Counted from the first letter of the stretch, positions 46,510 to 55,774 are shown. The stretch: DNA of 64,000 nt from Neobacillus cucumis (GCF_023715505.1 NZ_JAMBOH010000026.1:1-64000), one strand, 5' to 3'. Notes: generated by a model not told the origin, from the sequence alone. A program made the numbers and translations.

Positions 46510-46552
46510 AGAAGTTCCTTCTAATAGCCCAAGGAACTTCTTGGGCTATTAG
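46510..46552 (-). promoter_or_regulatory. Intra-operon hairpin with possible pseudoknot
   Basis: On the minus-strand mRNA, CTAATAGCCCAAG and CTTGGGCTATTAG form a 13-bp stem with loop AAGTTC. The sequence right after the stem, AAGGAACTTCT, is complementary to the loop. The stem contains the stop codon of the Rieske gene and lies about 30 nt upstream of the zinc-ribbon ribosome binding site. Confidence 0.6.
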
Positions 46553-47805
46553 AGACCTGAAAAAACCTTTCCACCTTTACATATCTCGATAATTTCATCA
46601 AGGTTAGGTGCATATCTGGTATTCCAGTCTTTAGCCACTCCTGATAATAAACCACCCTCACTAAATTTGTTTTCTTCTTGAGGCAGTTCAATATTGTCAT
46701 TTATTTTAGTATCTCGAATGACACATTTAGGATCTTCGCCATTTTCCATTCTTTTTAGTTCTCTTTGCAACATTTGACGATACATGATGATTCCTTTATC
46801 AGAAGTTCCCAAACGTTCAGTAGTTCTATCTGCAACAGGACCCTGCGTAATCCATGCCAACATGTCTTGCCCATCAATATAATCATTTATAAATTTGCCA
46901 TCTTCATCATATATTGGACATTCATATGAAGAAATTTGATAATTTTCCGGTACCTTAACCCCTTCTTTAGGAACAAAACATGTGTACCAAAAATGTAGGG
47001 TATTTTCGTCATCAATTGGAACACGAATTTGAAAGGAATGCGCCCCACTGTCTCCTACACGAAGCATCGTTGGAAAAACAATTGGGTGACCGATAGCCCA
47101 ATCCTCATTTTCTTCTGTTTGTCCTTCGAGGACTCGTCTTTTAATAATTCCCCACTCAAATTCATCAAACCCAATTTTGAGATGGTGTTTTGTGATTTTC
47201 CAATCACTCTGTGGTCTTCCTTGTTGTTCAAATACATGTTGGAAATAATGACCATGTAACCATTCCAAATGTGTAGGATCCAACGAATTTTCCATTATTT
47301 GCATCCAATTGCATGGTATTTTAGCGAAGCCAACTGTACGAATGACATTATCTCGAACAAATAAATCCCATTTAGGTAATTCAGGTGCAGGTGTAGGGCC
47401 CATATATGCAAATACTAGTCCACCTAATTCCTCTACTATGTATCCAGATATTTTAATCCTGTTTTTAAACGTACTAGATTCTGGTTCATTCGGTTGTTCT
47501 ACACATTGTCCAGTCCTATCATAAGACCACCCATGATATTGACAACGAATCCCACATTCAGTTGGAATACCATATTCAAGTGATACTCCCCTGTGTGCAC
47601 ACTTGTCAGCTACGAGCCCCAATTTATTGGATTTATCACGGTATAACACAAGATCTTCTCCTAGGATCTTTACTTTCTTGGTAGTCCCAATTTTTTCAAT
47701 TTCGCTACTTACAGCGATTGGATGCCAATACCTTCTTAGTAACTGCCCCATTGGTTTATCAGGTCCCACTTGAGTTAAAACTTCGTTTTGTTCTTGGCTC
47801 AACAT
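46549..47805 (-). CDS. Rieske (2Fe-2S) aromatic oxygenase, phthalate 4,5-dioxygenase oxygenase-like
   Basis: 418-aa single-component-type (alpha-only) Rieske oxygenase. The [2Fe-2S] motif CAHRGVSLEYG...CGIRCQYHGW is near residues 67-91 and the mononuclear iron site NSLDPTHLEWLHGHYF near 166-181 (DxxHxxxxH). Size and the start MGQLLRRYWHPIAVSSE fit the Pht3/vanillate demethylase group (alpha-3 oxygenases) rather than the alpha-beta type at 23919. No reductase is encoded nearby. It is first gene of the operon with zinc ribbon, decarboxylase and dehydrogenase candidates and a TRAP importer. The start has AAGGGGGTTAAATT upstream. Confidence 0.85.
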   Translation of the reverse strand: MLSQEQNEVLTQVGPDKPMGQLLRRYWHPIAVSSEIEKIGTTKKVKILGEDLVLYRDKSNKLGLVADKCAHRGVSLEYGIPTECGIRCQYHGWSYDRTGQCVEQPNEPESSTFKNRIKISGYIVEELGGLVFAYMGPTPAPELPKWDLFVRDNVIRTVGFAKIPCNWMQIMENSLDPTHLEWLHGHYFQHVFEQQGRPQSDWKITKHHLKIGFDEFEWGIIKRRVLEGQTEENEDWAIGHPIVFPTMLRVGDSGAHSFQIRVPIDDENTLHFWYTCFVPKEGVKVPENYQISSYECPIYDEDGKFINDYIDGQDMLAWITQGPVADRTTERLGTSDKGIIMYRQMLQRELKRMENGEDPKCVIRDTKINDNIELPQEENKFSEGGLLSGVAKDWNTRYAPNLDEIIEICKGGKVFSGL

Positions 47806-48304
47806 AATTTAACCCCCTTAAATTAATTATTAAATATTATTACAAGATAAAAAACACTAAGTATTCTGCATTTTTTAATATAATTTCTTCCAATAGTCTA
47901 AAAAGAAAATAATAGGCTCCAATAACCACTTCCTTCCAAATAAACTTTAATATAGATAATATTCTGTCTTTTTTTAATTTTGTGATTATTTGGTTATTTA
48001 CATTATATCCAACGTGTTTATATAAGTCTAATTAGTAAATTTAAGTATAGATATAAACAAAAGTATATAACCTATTGGAGATATTTAGAAAGTAACTGAC
48101 TGAAAAAAGACAAAAAGCGTAAAAAACTATCTTAATTTGTTTCATTAGATGTGAATTGTATAGTGGGGTGTCAATGGACAATGAGGGGAAAAATGTTTCA
48201 TTGAATTACCAATAAATTTTGTAAAACAAATATTCTAAGAATACCTTAATGGCAACCGTTTAGGGGCGTATTGTACTAATTTATATGAAGAAGGAGTTCA
48301 TTCT
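47806..48304. other. AT-rich intergenic region upstream of the Rieske operon
   Basis: About 500 nt without a supportable gene. It must hold the promoter of the minus-strand operon, but I could not pick convincing -35/-10 boxes. A plus-strand frame near 48243-48320 (LNGNRLGAYCTNLYEEG) may be a scrap of an old gene. Confidence 0.35.
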
Positions 48305-48571
48305 TCAATTGAGTCTTAAATTGGTTTGCTGGACAAGCTTAGTCCCTTCACCATAAATAATCAGTTCAGGTTCATAATCGAGTTCATTCGCTTCCAATAA
48401 CTTAATGGAAGTATGAAAGAAAGATAGATTTTCAACAATGAGTACGCGTTGAATATCTGTTAGTTCTTTCCCTTGTTTCATCCAAAATACAAAAGGCTCC
48501 CCGTAGTTCACCATTTTAAGGCGCTCTAAGCGTCGTATGGATTTGACTTCTACTAACCAATTTCGACATCC
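48305..48571 (-). pseudogene. Fragment resembling DUF2220/JetD-type Toprim protein
   Basis: Open for about 88 codons between stops. The frame includes QRVLIVENLSFFHTSIKLLE and YEPELIIYGEGTKLV, a pattern (hydrophobic strand, V-E-N, later hydrophobic strand ending in G) like the Toprim domain of DUF2220/Wadjet JetD proteins. No ribosome binding site is seen before the internal ATG at 48514. The upstream frame is open to TAA near 48574. It is likely a scrap of a larger gene. The family guess is weak. Confidence 0.35.
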
Positions 48572-48829
48572 TTATATTATAAACTAGTGGAGTAATAGCA
48601 GGTAAATGAAATTTTAATTAGATTAATGTAATCAAAAAAAAGAACTATCAATAAGATAGTCAAAGTTAGTAGCAAATAATGATATGGGGGAAAGTAGCTA
48701 ATTAATACATACCCGCATTTTAACAAAAAAACGATCATTACTTTCTCAAAGTTAAGTGGTTCAAAAACTGTTCAAACCGTTGATAACTCTGATTTCATTT
48801 GCGAGGGAAATTTACAGGAATACTGACCA

Positions 48830-49462
48830 TTATTTTAATAAGGAAAAAGCATTAGATACGTCCCATGGATTGCTGGTCAACTTTGGACCAAACATCGTTT
48901 TTAATAACACTTGCCCGGAACCTCTTGCATACTCCATTAATGAAAAGGCACCGGCAGGGGTTTCTACTTGAACATCTACTCTTACCGGGCATTTTTTTAA
49001 TTCTTCCACAATCTCCCTTGCTTTATATACCTCCAAAGGTTCTGGTGAACGAACGATCAGGTCCAGGTCACTTTTTGATGTCACTGTTTCCACACCACTG
49101 GCAAGCTCGAAACCGACACTTCCTCCAGGCCCCCATGAAATTCTGTGAGTATTGAATATGTCTTTTGCTAACTCCATTGCTCCGAAAACAGGTGATTGTT
49201 TATCTTTCCAGTGATCTCTTCCGGCAAGGTTTTCAGGCTTTATTTGTTCAATAATACAATTTTCCGGTAAAAATGCCCCAAATCTCTCGTTTCTTTTCTT
49301 GCCCCTAACACCAATAGCTGCCTGCCCTTTTGGCGCATACACCCTCCGGACCACAACAAATGGGGCTGTCTCCAAAGAATGTACGACCCATTTAGGGATT
49401 AAAGAGTGACTGATGATATCCCTAGGATTAACTTTTAGTAAATCATGTGGTTCTAGTGCCAT
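48830..49462 (-). CDS. mdcG: Malonate decarboxylase holo-ACP synthase (phosphoribosyl-dephospho-CoA transferase)
   Basis: 210-aa nucleotidyltransferase that attaches 2'-(5''-triphosphoribosyl)-3'-dephospho-CoA to the serine of MdcC. The polymerase-beta-like active site is visible as GPGGSVGFELASG...SKSDLDLIV near residues 112-136 (GS and DxD). Length matches MdcG. The start overlaps the end of the fused decarboxylase gene by 10 nt. It is the last gene of the mdc operon; no clear terminator was found downstream. Confidence 0.88.
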   Translation of the reverse strand: MALEPHDLLKVNPRDIISHSLIPKWVVHSLETAPFVVVRRVYAPKGQAAIGVRGKKRNERFGAFLPENCIIEQIKPENLAGRDHWKDKQSPVFGAMELAKDIFNTHRISWGPGGSVGFELASGVETVTSKSDLDLIVRSPEPLEVYKAREIVEELKKCPVRVDVQVETPAGAFSLMEYARGSGQVLLKTMFGPKLTSNPWDVSNAFSLLK

Positions 49463-51144
49463 TGTTCTGCAAGCTTCTTCCGTACAAGTATCGAAGCTGC
49501 CCGCCCACCTTCTCGTGCAAAAGAAGTGTTGAGTCTGCTGCTAAGATCGCTTGGACTGTTTTTTGTGTCTTCAATGGCTTCAACTAATTTACTAAATACT
49601 GCTGCACGGTCGGAAATCCCTGGGGAATCTGCATTTATACCACTCATGAGGGCAAATAGTGCCCCTAGTTTTTCAAAAGAACGAATATCATAGGCCATGG
49701 CAGGAACTTTCTTTGTCGCTTCTTCCAATTCTTCAATCGTACGCTGTGTAATTCTAGCTGCTGATTTTTTGGACATGACATGAACATTTACACCCTCATC
49801 CTCTAAAGCTATCAGACGGCTGGCTTGCATTCCGTGGGAAAGAAATGCACCCGAAATAGCCTTTCCAGGTATAAAGGCAATGACTGGATGTCCTGCTAAT
49901 CTAGCAGAAGCGTAAGCATCAACTGCCGCAGCACATGCCTGATGAATCCCCAGAAGTTCCTCACGATAGCCGTAAGCCTGGCTTGGTACATCAACAATTG
50001 CGACAATTGCCCGCTTCTCCTGATTCTGGTCCTCCTCGATCACATCCCGTACATGCTTCGCGATCATCCATCCTTCTTCAAGGCCGAATTCACCGGATCG
50101 TGCTCTTGGGAAGCGGCTAAATTTATCCGGTACCACTGCAAGGAAACGCGCAGGAACATTTCCAATAAAGGAATCTGCACAAAGAACAGAAGGGGTTTTA
50201 CTGATAGTTGGGGACCCCTTTGTTAAGAGAGTAAACCATTTATTCCCTCTGCTTACTATCCCATTCTCCTGAATAGGCCTCCTAAAGCTAAATTCATCTA
50301 GTGTATTTTGCTCGGACTGTTTCCATAACTGACGTGCTTTTTCCGCGTTAATGAGTTCTGAAGGATCGACCGTTTGTAAAAACATAAGATACCTTTCAAC
50401 CTGGGTACTTCTTGCGGGTTTTCCAGCCGCTTTTTTGATTGCAGAAAGAATGGCTTGTTGAAAAGCTTCAATATCATCATCCACAATTAGATCGGCGAAT
50501 CCCGTTGCATTTCTTTGATTCCCGCCAATTGTATTCCAGATCAACTGACGATCCATGGAATCGAATTCCTCCATTCCGGCTTCTTGCTCGATAACCTCAG
50601 GTCCATTTAATCCAAGCCGTCCTTCACGGGTCATGATTAAGATGCTGCATAAACCAGCCGTAATGGACATCCCGCCAAATGCTCCTATTTTCCCTGGAAT
50701 AATACCGATAACCGGTACATATTCCCTAAGCGCGACGATGGCAGCTCCAATTTCTGCAATTGACAATAGTCCATAGTTTGCCTCCTGCAGCCTTACTCCC
50801 CCTGTATCAAACACAATGACTGGGTACACTGATCCGCCTGCTTTATTTTCCTCCAAAGCAAGTTCCAGTGCACCGGCAATTTTTGCACCTGAAACCTCAC
50901 CAATGCCTCCTCCCTGGAAATTCCCTTCAATAGAAATCACCAATAATGAAAGACCATGCAGTTCTCCCCTTGCAATCACCACACCATCATCACTTTGCGG
51001 GACAATGCCCTGAGGTTCTAAATGTGGTGATTCAATACCTGTGAATGGGTCCAGTAATTCCCTGTAACTGGATCTATCCAACAATGCACGTGCCCTATCA
51101 CGTCCGCCGCATTCAACATAGCTATTTTTTAACGTATCGAGCAT
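49453..51144 (-). CDS. mdcD: Fused malonate decarboxylase beta-gamma subunits
   Basis: 563-aa carboxyltransferase-like protein joining the two subunits that decarboxylate malonyl-S-ACP to acetyl-S-ACP. The N-terminal half (about 1-270) is MdcD-like: GESHL-type start ARALLDRSSYRELLDPFTG, VIFDTGGVRLQEANYGLLSI and PGKIGAFGGMSITAGLCS. The C-terminal half (about 300-563) is MdcE-like: VDVPSQAYGYREELLGIHQA and FIPGKAISGAFLSHGMQA. In Klebsiella these are separate genes; fusion is known in some lineages. Overlaps mdcC by 23 nt and mdcG by 10 nt. Both crotonase-type oxyanion holes appear intact. Confidence 0.9.
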   Translation of the reverse strand: MLDTLKNSYVECGGRDRARALLDRSSYRELLDPFTGIESPHLEPQGIVPQSDDGVVIARGELHGLSLLVISIEGNFQGGGIGEVSGAKIAGALELALEENKAGGSVYPVIVFDTGGVRLQEANYGLLSIAEIGAAIVALREYVPVIGIIPGKIGAFGGMSITAGLCSILIMTREGRLGLNGPEVIEQEAGMEEFDSMDRQLIWNTIGGNQRNATGFADLIVDDDIEAFQQAILSAIKKAAGKPARSTQVERYLMFLQTVDPSELINAEKARQLWKQSEQNTLDEFSFRRPIQENGIVSRGNKWFTLLTKGSPTISKTPSVLCADSFIGNVPARFLAVVPDKFSRFPRARSGEFGLEEGWMIAKHVRDVIEEDQNQEKRAIVAIVDVPSQAYGYREELLGIHQACAAAVDAYASARLAGHPVIAFIPGKAISGAFLSHGMQASRLIALEDEGVNVHVMSKKSAARITQRTIEELEEATKKVPAMAYDIRSFEKLGALFALMSGINADSPGISDRAAVFSKLVEAIEDTKNSPSDLSSRLNTSFAREGGRAASILVRKKLAEQWH

Positions 51145-51433
51145 CGTTAGCCACCTCCAATGCTTGTGATAATCGTAATGTTACAACTCCTGGAGTTGCA
51201 CCGAAATCATTAATCTTAATCATTGCTGAAACATCATGCTGTGAAAAAAATCTCTCTAAAACGGAGCTCCATGTTTCTTTAAACCCCGTTGTACCAGTAC
51301 GTACAAGTACTTCTGTATATGTCCCTTCTAAAGGTTCCATCAAAATTTCCAAATCTCCAGATCCAACCACACCCACATGTGAAATTGAATTCAATTTTTT
51401 TGTTGCAGGAAAACGAAACATTAATTTTTCCAA
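51122..51433 (-). CDS. mdcC: Malonate decarboxylase acyl carrier protein (delta subunit)
   Basis: 103-aa carrier protein. The prosthetic-group serine is seen in VGVVGSGDLEIL; with the chosen start it is Ser25, the same position as in Klebsiella MdcC. It carries acetyl and malonyl thioesters on 2'-(5''-triphosphoribosyl)-3'-dephospho-CoA. The start is TTG 8 nt after AAGGAGG, which is more convincing than upstream in-frame starts that would run into mdcB. Lies 13 nt after mdcB. Confidence 0.9.
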   Translation of the reverse strand: MEKLMFRFPATKKLNSISHVGVVGSGDLEILMEPLEGTYTEVLVRTGTTGFKETWSSVLERFFSQHDVSAMIKINDFGATPGVVTLRLSQALEVANDARYVKK

Positions 51434-51446
51434 ATTGGCGCCCTCC

Positions 51447-52325
51447 TTATTTTCTAATGAGCGAGTACTTTTTGAACCCCCATAAATGGCTTGTGTTATT
51501 TTTATAGAGATAATCAAGGAATAATGTAGCCGCAAGCAAATCGGCACTCCCACCTGGGGAAGCATTGCACTTAATTAAGAATTGACTAAGTTCCTCTAAA
51601 ACCTTCCGGCCGGTCTGTGTCCAAACTCCACCTAATAGTAGGATTTCTGAAGCAAGTTCCTTGGTAGCGGTCAAGCTTCGAGCCCCTCCCCGATGTAAAA
51701 TACATGTGTCATCAAGACTTGCCATAAGTGCAATTAAGGTATTCAGCCTGCATAGGTCCTCTTTGATGCCCCTTCTCCTCGAATCATAAAGAACAGGTAA
51801 AGATATGTTTCTTAAATGTGGGAACCCCTGCTGAGCTTCCCCAAGTGCTCCATTCACTCCATATTTTTCTTTTACTCTTTTACCATTCGTTATTTGTTGT
51901 GGCAAGTTCCGATCCGTGAAGAGGGCAAGGTTTCCTGCGGTTTTAGCAATATGGTCCAAAGATGTCTCTCCTGGGTTCATGGCAGCGCTTGAAATAAGCA
52001 GGCCCAACGCCCAGATAGCACCTTTGTGTGTATTCACACCCCCAGTAGCTTGGAACATATCGATTTCCCCTTGGCGCCCGATAGCAGCAATCTCTTCCCT
52101 TAATTCCTGGGAAGGGACCCTTCCATAGCTTACCTTCGCAATTTCTCTGAACGCCGGTTCTAAAGATTCTGCTGATTTAATCATTAATTCAATCGACATA
52201 TCGTGATGAGAACCTGTGCTTTCTTTGTCAACAAGACCTGGCTTCGGCGTCAGTTCTGCCTCCTCAATCAGCGCTTCCACTGCTAAAAACGCAAGATTCT
52301 CTGTGTAGGTTTGTAATTTTTCCAT
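51447..52325 (-). CDS. mdcB: Triphosphoribosyl-dephospho-CoA synthase
   Basis: 292-aa CitG/MdcB family enzyme that makes the prosthetic group precursor from ATP and dephospho-CoA. Diagnostic segments are ELTPKPGLVDKESTGSHHDM near residues 22-41, TGGVNTHKGAIWALGLL near 103-119 and CILHRGGARSLTATK. The start is the ATG after CAGGAGCAGTCAA, 13 nt after mdcA; an upstream in-frame start would overlap mdcA. The paired MdcG loads the product onto MdcC. Confidence 0.92.
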   Translation of the reverse strand: MEKLQTYTENLAFLAVEALIEEAELTPKPGLVDKESTGSHHDMSIELMIKSAESLEPAFREIAKVSYGRVPSQELREEIAAIGRQGEIDMFQATGGVNTHKGAIWALGLLISSAAMNPGETSLDHIAKTAGNLALFTDRNLPQQITNGKRVKEKYGVNGALGEAQQGFPHLRNISLPVLYDSRRRGIKEDLCRLNTLIALMASLDDTCILHRGGARSLTATKELASEILLLGGVWTQTGRKVLEELSQFLIKCNASPGGSADLLAATLFLDYLYKNNTSHLWGFKKYSLIRK

Positions 52326-52338
52326 TTGACTGCTCCTG

Positions 52339-53985
52339 TTACCAGCTTCGGAATTTAGCAGGTGGTTCATATAAACCATCTGACCATTCCACCAGCTCTT
52401 CTACATTTTTAGCAGCAAGCAAGGAACGCTTTGCATCGGTTCTTCTAATCCCAAGATCCTCAGGGAGGGCAATTAGTCCTTCCCTTCTCAACTTATCCGT
52501 TTTTCTAACGTCATGTTCAAGCCCAATCGGAGTAACGCCTGCGATTGCTGCAATTGCCTGCCTGCGTTCTTCCATGCTGTTCGCCTTATATAAATAGGCA
52601 ATCCCATCTTCTGTCACAATATGTGTGACGTCTTCACCATAAATCATGACAGGTGCAGTTGCGAGATTTGCATCATTTTTTACAACCAATGCATCTAAAG
52701 ATTCAACAAACACCGGTTTATTTCCGTTTTGGAAGGTTTCTACTACCTGGACTACCAGCTTTTTCCCGCGTGCAAGCGGATGATTATTTGTCTTCATGTC
52801 CAGCCACGCCTCGGAAGAATGTCTCCTTCCACCTGGGTCATGTCCCATATTTGGTGCCCCTCCGAACCCTGCAAGCCTCCCGCGGGTAACAGTTGAAGAA
52901 TTTCCGTAAGCGTCGATTTGCAGACTTGATCCTACGAACAGATCGACAGCATATTGCCCTGCCAGCTGGCATAATGTCCGGTTTGAGCGTAAACTTCCAT
53001 CACGGCCTGTAAAAAATACATCCCTTCTTGAGGCCACATATTTTTCCATTCCAACTTCTCCACCAAAACAATGGACACTCTCTACCCAGCCGCTTTCGAT
53101 TGCGGGAATCAAAGTGGGATGCGGATTTAACGCCCAGTGTTTGCAGATCTTGCCTTTAAGCCCAAGCTTTTCTCCATATGTAGGAAGTAACAACTCCACA
53201 GCAGCGGTATTATAGCCAATTCCATGATTCAACGACTTCACCTGATGCTTTTCATATATACCACGGATAATCATCATCGCTTGAAGCACCTGGATATCTG
53301 TAATATGGCGCGGATCACGGGTAAACAGAGGCTCAAGTTGATACGGCTTGTCAGCAACTACAACGTAATCAATCCATGAACCAGGTATGTCAACACGCGG
53401 AAGTTCATCCACTAGTTCATTCACCTGCGCAATGACAATCCCATCACGAAAAGCTGCTGCTTCAACCAATGTTGGAGTTTCTTCTGTATTCGGTCCTGTG
53501 TATAAATTACCGACAGCATCGGCTTTGTCAGCAGCCACCAGCGCAACTGATGGGATCAAGTCGATAAACAACCTTCCATACAACTCTATATAAGTATGGA
53601 TCTCACCCATTGTAAGTTTCCCATCCTCAACCATTTGTGCAATCCGAAGACTTTGCGGGCCGGCGTAAGAAAAATCTACTTTTTTAGCAATTCCATATTC
53701 AAATAAATCCAAATGCTCAGGCCGGGATATACTCGACATAATCATATGCAAATCATATAATTTTCCCGGGTCTGCTTTGGCAAGGGCTGATGACAGGAAG
53801 GATGCCTGCTTCTGATTGTTTCCTTCTAGAGCAACGCGGTCACCAGGTCGGATTAAGGTTTCAAGCGCCTGAACAATTTTGTTTGTAGGAATAATTCGGC
53901 TGCTCGTTATGTCTTTCATTTTCTCCATTCTTTTTTCTTTTGCCTCTAATCGTTTTTTCCAAGAGTGTTTTTTTATTGCCTGCAT
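52339..53985 (-). CDS. mdcA: Malonate decarboxylase alpha subunit (acetyl-S-ACP:malonate ACP transferase)
   Basis: 548-aa CoA-transferase-like subunit that swaps acetyl for malonyl on the carrier protein. Recognisable parts are VALEGNNQKQASFLSSALA near residues 53-71, SLNHGIGYNTAAVELLLPTY, HCFGGEVGMEKYVASRRDVF and GRLAGFGGAPNMGHDPGGRR. Length equals that of known MdcA. First structural decarboxylase gene after mdcH (37-nt gap), and translation is likely coupled within the operon. Cytosolic and biotin-independent type. Confidence 0.93.
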   Translation of the reverse strand: MQAIKKHSWKKRLEAKEKRMEKMKDITSSRIIPTNKIVQALETLIRPGDRVALEGNNQKQASFLSSALAKADPGKLYDLHMIMSSISRPEHLDLFEYGIAKKVDFSYAGPQSLRIAQMVEDGKLTMGEIHTYIELYGRLFIDLIPSVALVAADKADAVGNLYTGPNTEETPTLVEAAAFRDGIVIAQVNELVDELPRVDIPGSWIDYVVVADKPYQLEPLFTRDPRHITDIQVLQAMMIIRGIYEKHQVKSLNHGIGYNTAAVELLLPTYGEKLGLKGKICKHWALNPHPTLIPAIESGWVESVHCFGGEVGMEKYVASRRDVFFTGRDGSLRSNRTLCQLAGQYAVDLFVGSSLQIDAYGNSSTVTRGRLAGFGGAPNMGHDPGGRRHSSEAWLDMKTNNHPLARGKKLVVQVVETFQNGNKPVFVESLDALVVKNDANLATAPVMIYGEDVTHIVTEDGIAYLYKANSMEERRQAIAAIAGVTPIGLEHDVRKTDKLRREGLIALPEDLGIRRTDAKRSLLAAKNVEELVEWSDGLYEPPAKFRSW

Positions 53986-54022
53986 TTCCTGCTATCCCCT
54001 TTCTCCTATCAATCTTTTATAC

Positions 54023-54961
54023 TTAAGAATGTTCAGAACAGAAACGCCTGGCCAAAACCAAACAATTTCCAAACCCGTTTTCATCCACAGAAAGAGAACG
54101 GGCACCAGGTAGAGCTTTTTTGGATAAACTGGTAAGAACATTTCCAGGAGGCATCTCAATAAAAAGCCTTGTTCCGTGCTCACAAAGGATGGAAGAAATA
54201 TTATGCCACATAACTGGATGGGAAACGTTAAAGGCAAGATCCTCCCTTACCTGTTCCGGCGATCTTAAAAGCCTTGCTGTCCGGTTACAAGCATATGGAA
54301 TGACTGGCTGTCTAAATTTAATTTTTGACAATTCCTCATGTAAAGAACTAGAAACTGAGTTTAGTAATGAGCAATGGGATGGTATATTCACATTTAGAAA
54401 TTCCGCTGTTCTTGCCCCACTAGTAGAGGCACGGTCAATGACTTTGTGTAGTGCAGTAATAGAACCTGCAAGCGTGATTTGATCCGGAGCATTGACATTT
54501 GCCGCGTATACAGGTTCTGCCACTGTAAAACAAGAATTTGCTAGTTCTTTTACTGTCTTTTCATCCATTCCTGTAATGACACCCATTCCGTAGCCGCTAG
54601 GAAAGGCCTGTTCCATTAGCTGCCCTCTTAGCTTTATCATTTTTAAAGCATCAGCAAACCCAATGGCCCTACATGCAACGGCTGCACTATAAGCACCTGC
54701 GGAATGACCTGCCACAATATGGGGATAGATCCCTTCGGCTTCAAATACTTTTAAGATAGCAACAGAGGAAACAAGCAGGCTGATTTGAACAGATACGGTC
54801 GATGTCAAAGCTTCATTGGAATTAAAATTGTAAACGCTTTCTCTAAGTGCCTCCGTAGCTTCTTGCAGAACAGCCTCAACTGCAGGATGTTCAGGTAGTT
54901 TTTGAAGCATATTCGGCTTTTGAGTACCTTGGCCAGGAAATAAGAATGCGAGTTTCACCAA
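54023..54961 (-). CDS. mdcH: Malonyl-CoA:ACP transacylase of malonate decarboxylase
   Basis: 312-aa FabD-like acyltransferase. Seen are LFPGQGTQKPNML at the N-terminus, the nucleophile in IVAGHSAGAYSAAVA near residue 92, the R in IKLRGQLMEQAF, and a His in NVSHPVMWH/LNVNIPSHCSLL. It primes the carrier protein with malonyl from malonyl-CoA so the decarboxylation cycle can begin. It heads the structural genes here, unlike Klebsiella, where mdcH is last. Start is GTG with AAGGTGGTG upstream, 53 nt after the GntR gene. Confidence 0.88.
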   Translation of the reverse strand: MVKLAFLFPGQGTQKPNMLQKLPEHPAVEAVLQEATEALRESVYNFNSNEALTSTVSVQISLLVSSVAILKVFEAEGIYPHIVAGHSAGAYSAAVACRAIGFADALKMIKLRGQLMEQAFPSGYGMGVITGMDEKTVKELANSCFTVAEPVYAANVNAPDQITLAGSITALHKVIDRASTSGARTAEFLNVNIPSHCSLLNSVSSSLHEELSKIKFRQPVIPYACNRTARLLRSPEQVREDLAFNVSHPVMWHNISSILCEHGTRLFIEMPPGNVLTSLSKKALPGARSLSVDENGFGNCLVLARRFCSEHS

Positions 54962-55013
54962 CTTTCACCACCTTGTTTGAAAACTCAACTAGTCTGATAA
55001 TCTTGAAAAAAAC

Positions 55014-55673
55014 TTATTTATTTTGTGAAGCTAGCTTTTTCTTCATACTTGAAATGACATCCTCGTTATGACGTTTTAAAAGATTCGTTGCTTCCTCGAT
55101 GTTTTCTTCTCTCAAAAATTTGATTAACATTTGATGTTCTCTAACAGACTTTTCAATATTTCCATCGTTCGCAAATGATAGGCTTTGGATTCTTAGCAGC
55201 GGCCATCCAAGCCTTGAATACATCGTTTTAATGGTCTCACTTTTACTCATTTCCACAAGTGTCATATGGAAAGAGTGATTTAGTTGAGTATATTGATGAA
55301 CTTCCGTCTTATCCTTCATTTCTTCTAAAATATCAGCCATTTTTTGCAGATCCGCTTGGTCTATTTCGTTTCGACCAATACGTTCAATGGCCATCATTTC
55401 AAGCATGTTACGTATTTCGAGAAGATCATATATCTCATTCTCCGTATATTCTTTGACCACGGCCCCTTTTCTTGGAATTCTTTCCACAAGGCCTTCTATG
55501 GAAAGTAGATAAATAGCTTCCCTAACAGGAGCGCGGCTAGTACCGTACTCTTCTGCATAAATATGTTCGATTAGTTTATCCCCAGGGATTAGTTCCCCCT
55601 TAATAATTTGATCTGTAATATGTTCAGCAATATGATTTGATAATGCATTTTGAGTAAATTTATTCGTTTTCAT
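55014..55673 (-). CDS. GntR/FCD family transcriptional regulator of malonate genes
   Basis: 219 aa. The N-terminal winged helix has LIEHIYAEEYGTSRAPVREA near residues 32-51 (GntR signature) and an all-helical FCD effector domain follows (about 80-210) with metal-binding His candidates (NHSFHMTL). It is first in the gntR-mdcH-A-B-C-DE-G transcript and divergent from madLM. A matching box lies just downstream of the -10 of each promoter, so it probably represses both and its own gene until malonate or a derived thioester is present. The start is the ATG after GGAGGAGACTTCGTC. Confidence 0.88.
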   Translation of the reverse strand: MKTNKFTQNALSNHIAEHITDQIIKGELIPGDKLIEHIYAEEYGTSRAPVREAIYLLSIEGLVERIPRKGAVVKEYTENEIYDLLEIRNMLEMMAIERIGRNEIDQADLQKMADILEEMKDKTEVHQYTQLNHSFHMTLVEMSKSETIKTMYSRLGWPLLRIQSLSFANDGNIEKSVREHQMLIKFLREENIEEATNLLKRHNEDVISSMKKKLASQNK

Positions 55674-55703
55674 GACGAAGTCTCCTCCAATCATTTTTTA
55701 AAT

Positions 55704-55717
55704 AGTCGACTGTCGAT
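55704..55717. promoter_or_regulatory. GntR operator in the gntR-mdc leader
   Basis: AGTCGACTGTCGAT, identical except for one base to 55820-55833. It lies just downstream of the minus-strand -10 box. Confidence 0.75.
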
Positions 55718-55721
55718 TTTT

Positions 55722-55750
55722 ATTATAGCCCCAGCGCACGTAGATTTCAA
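55722..55750 (-). promoter_or_regulatory. Sigma-A promoter of the gntR-mdc operon
   Basis: On the minus strand TTGAAA (55750-55745), 17-nt spacer and TATAAT (55727-55722). Confidence 0.75.
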
Positions 55751-55774
55751 TATATTTAGAAAATTAAAAAAAGA

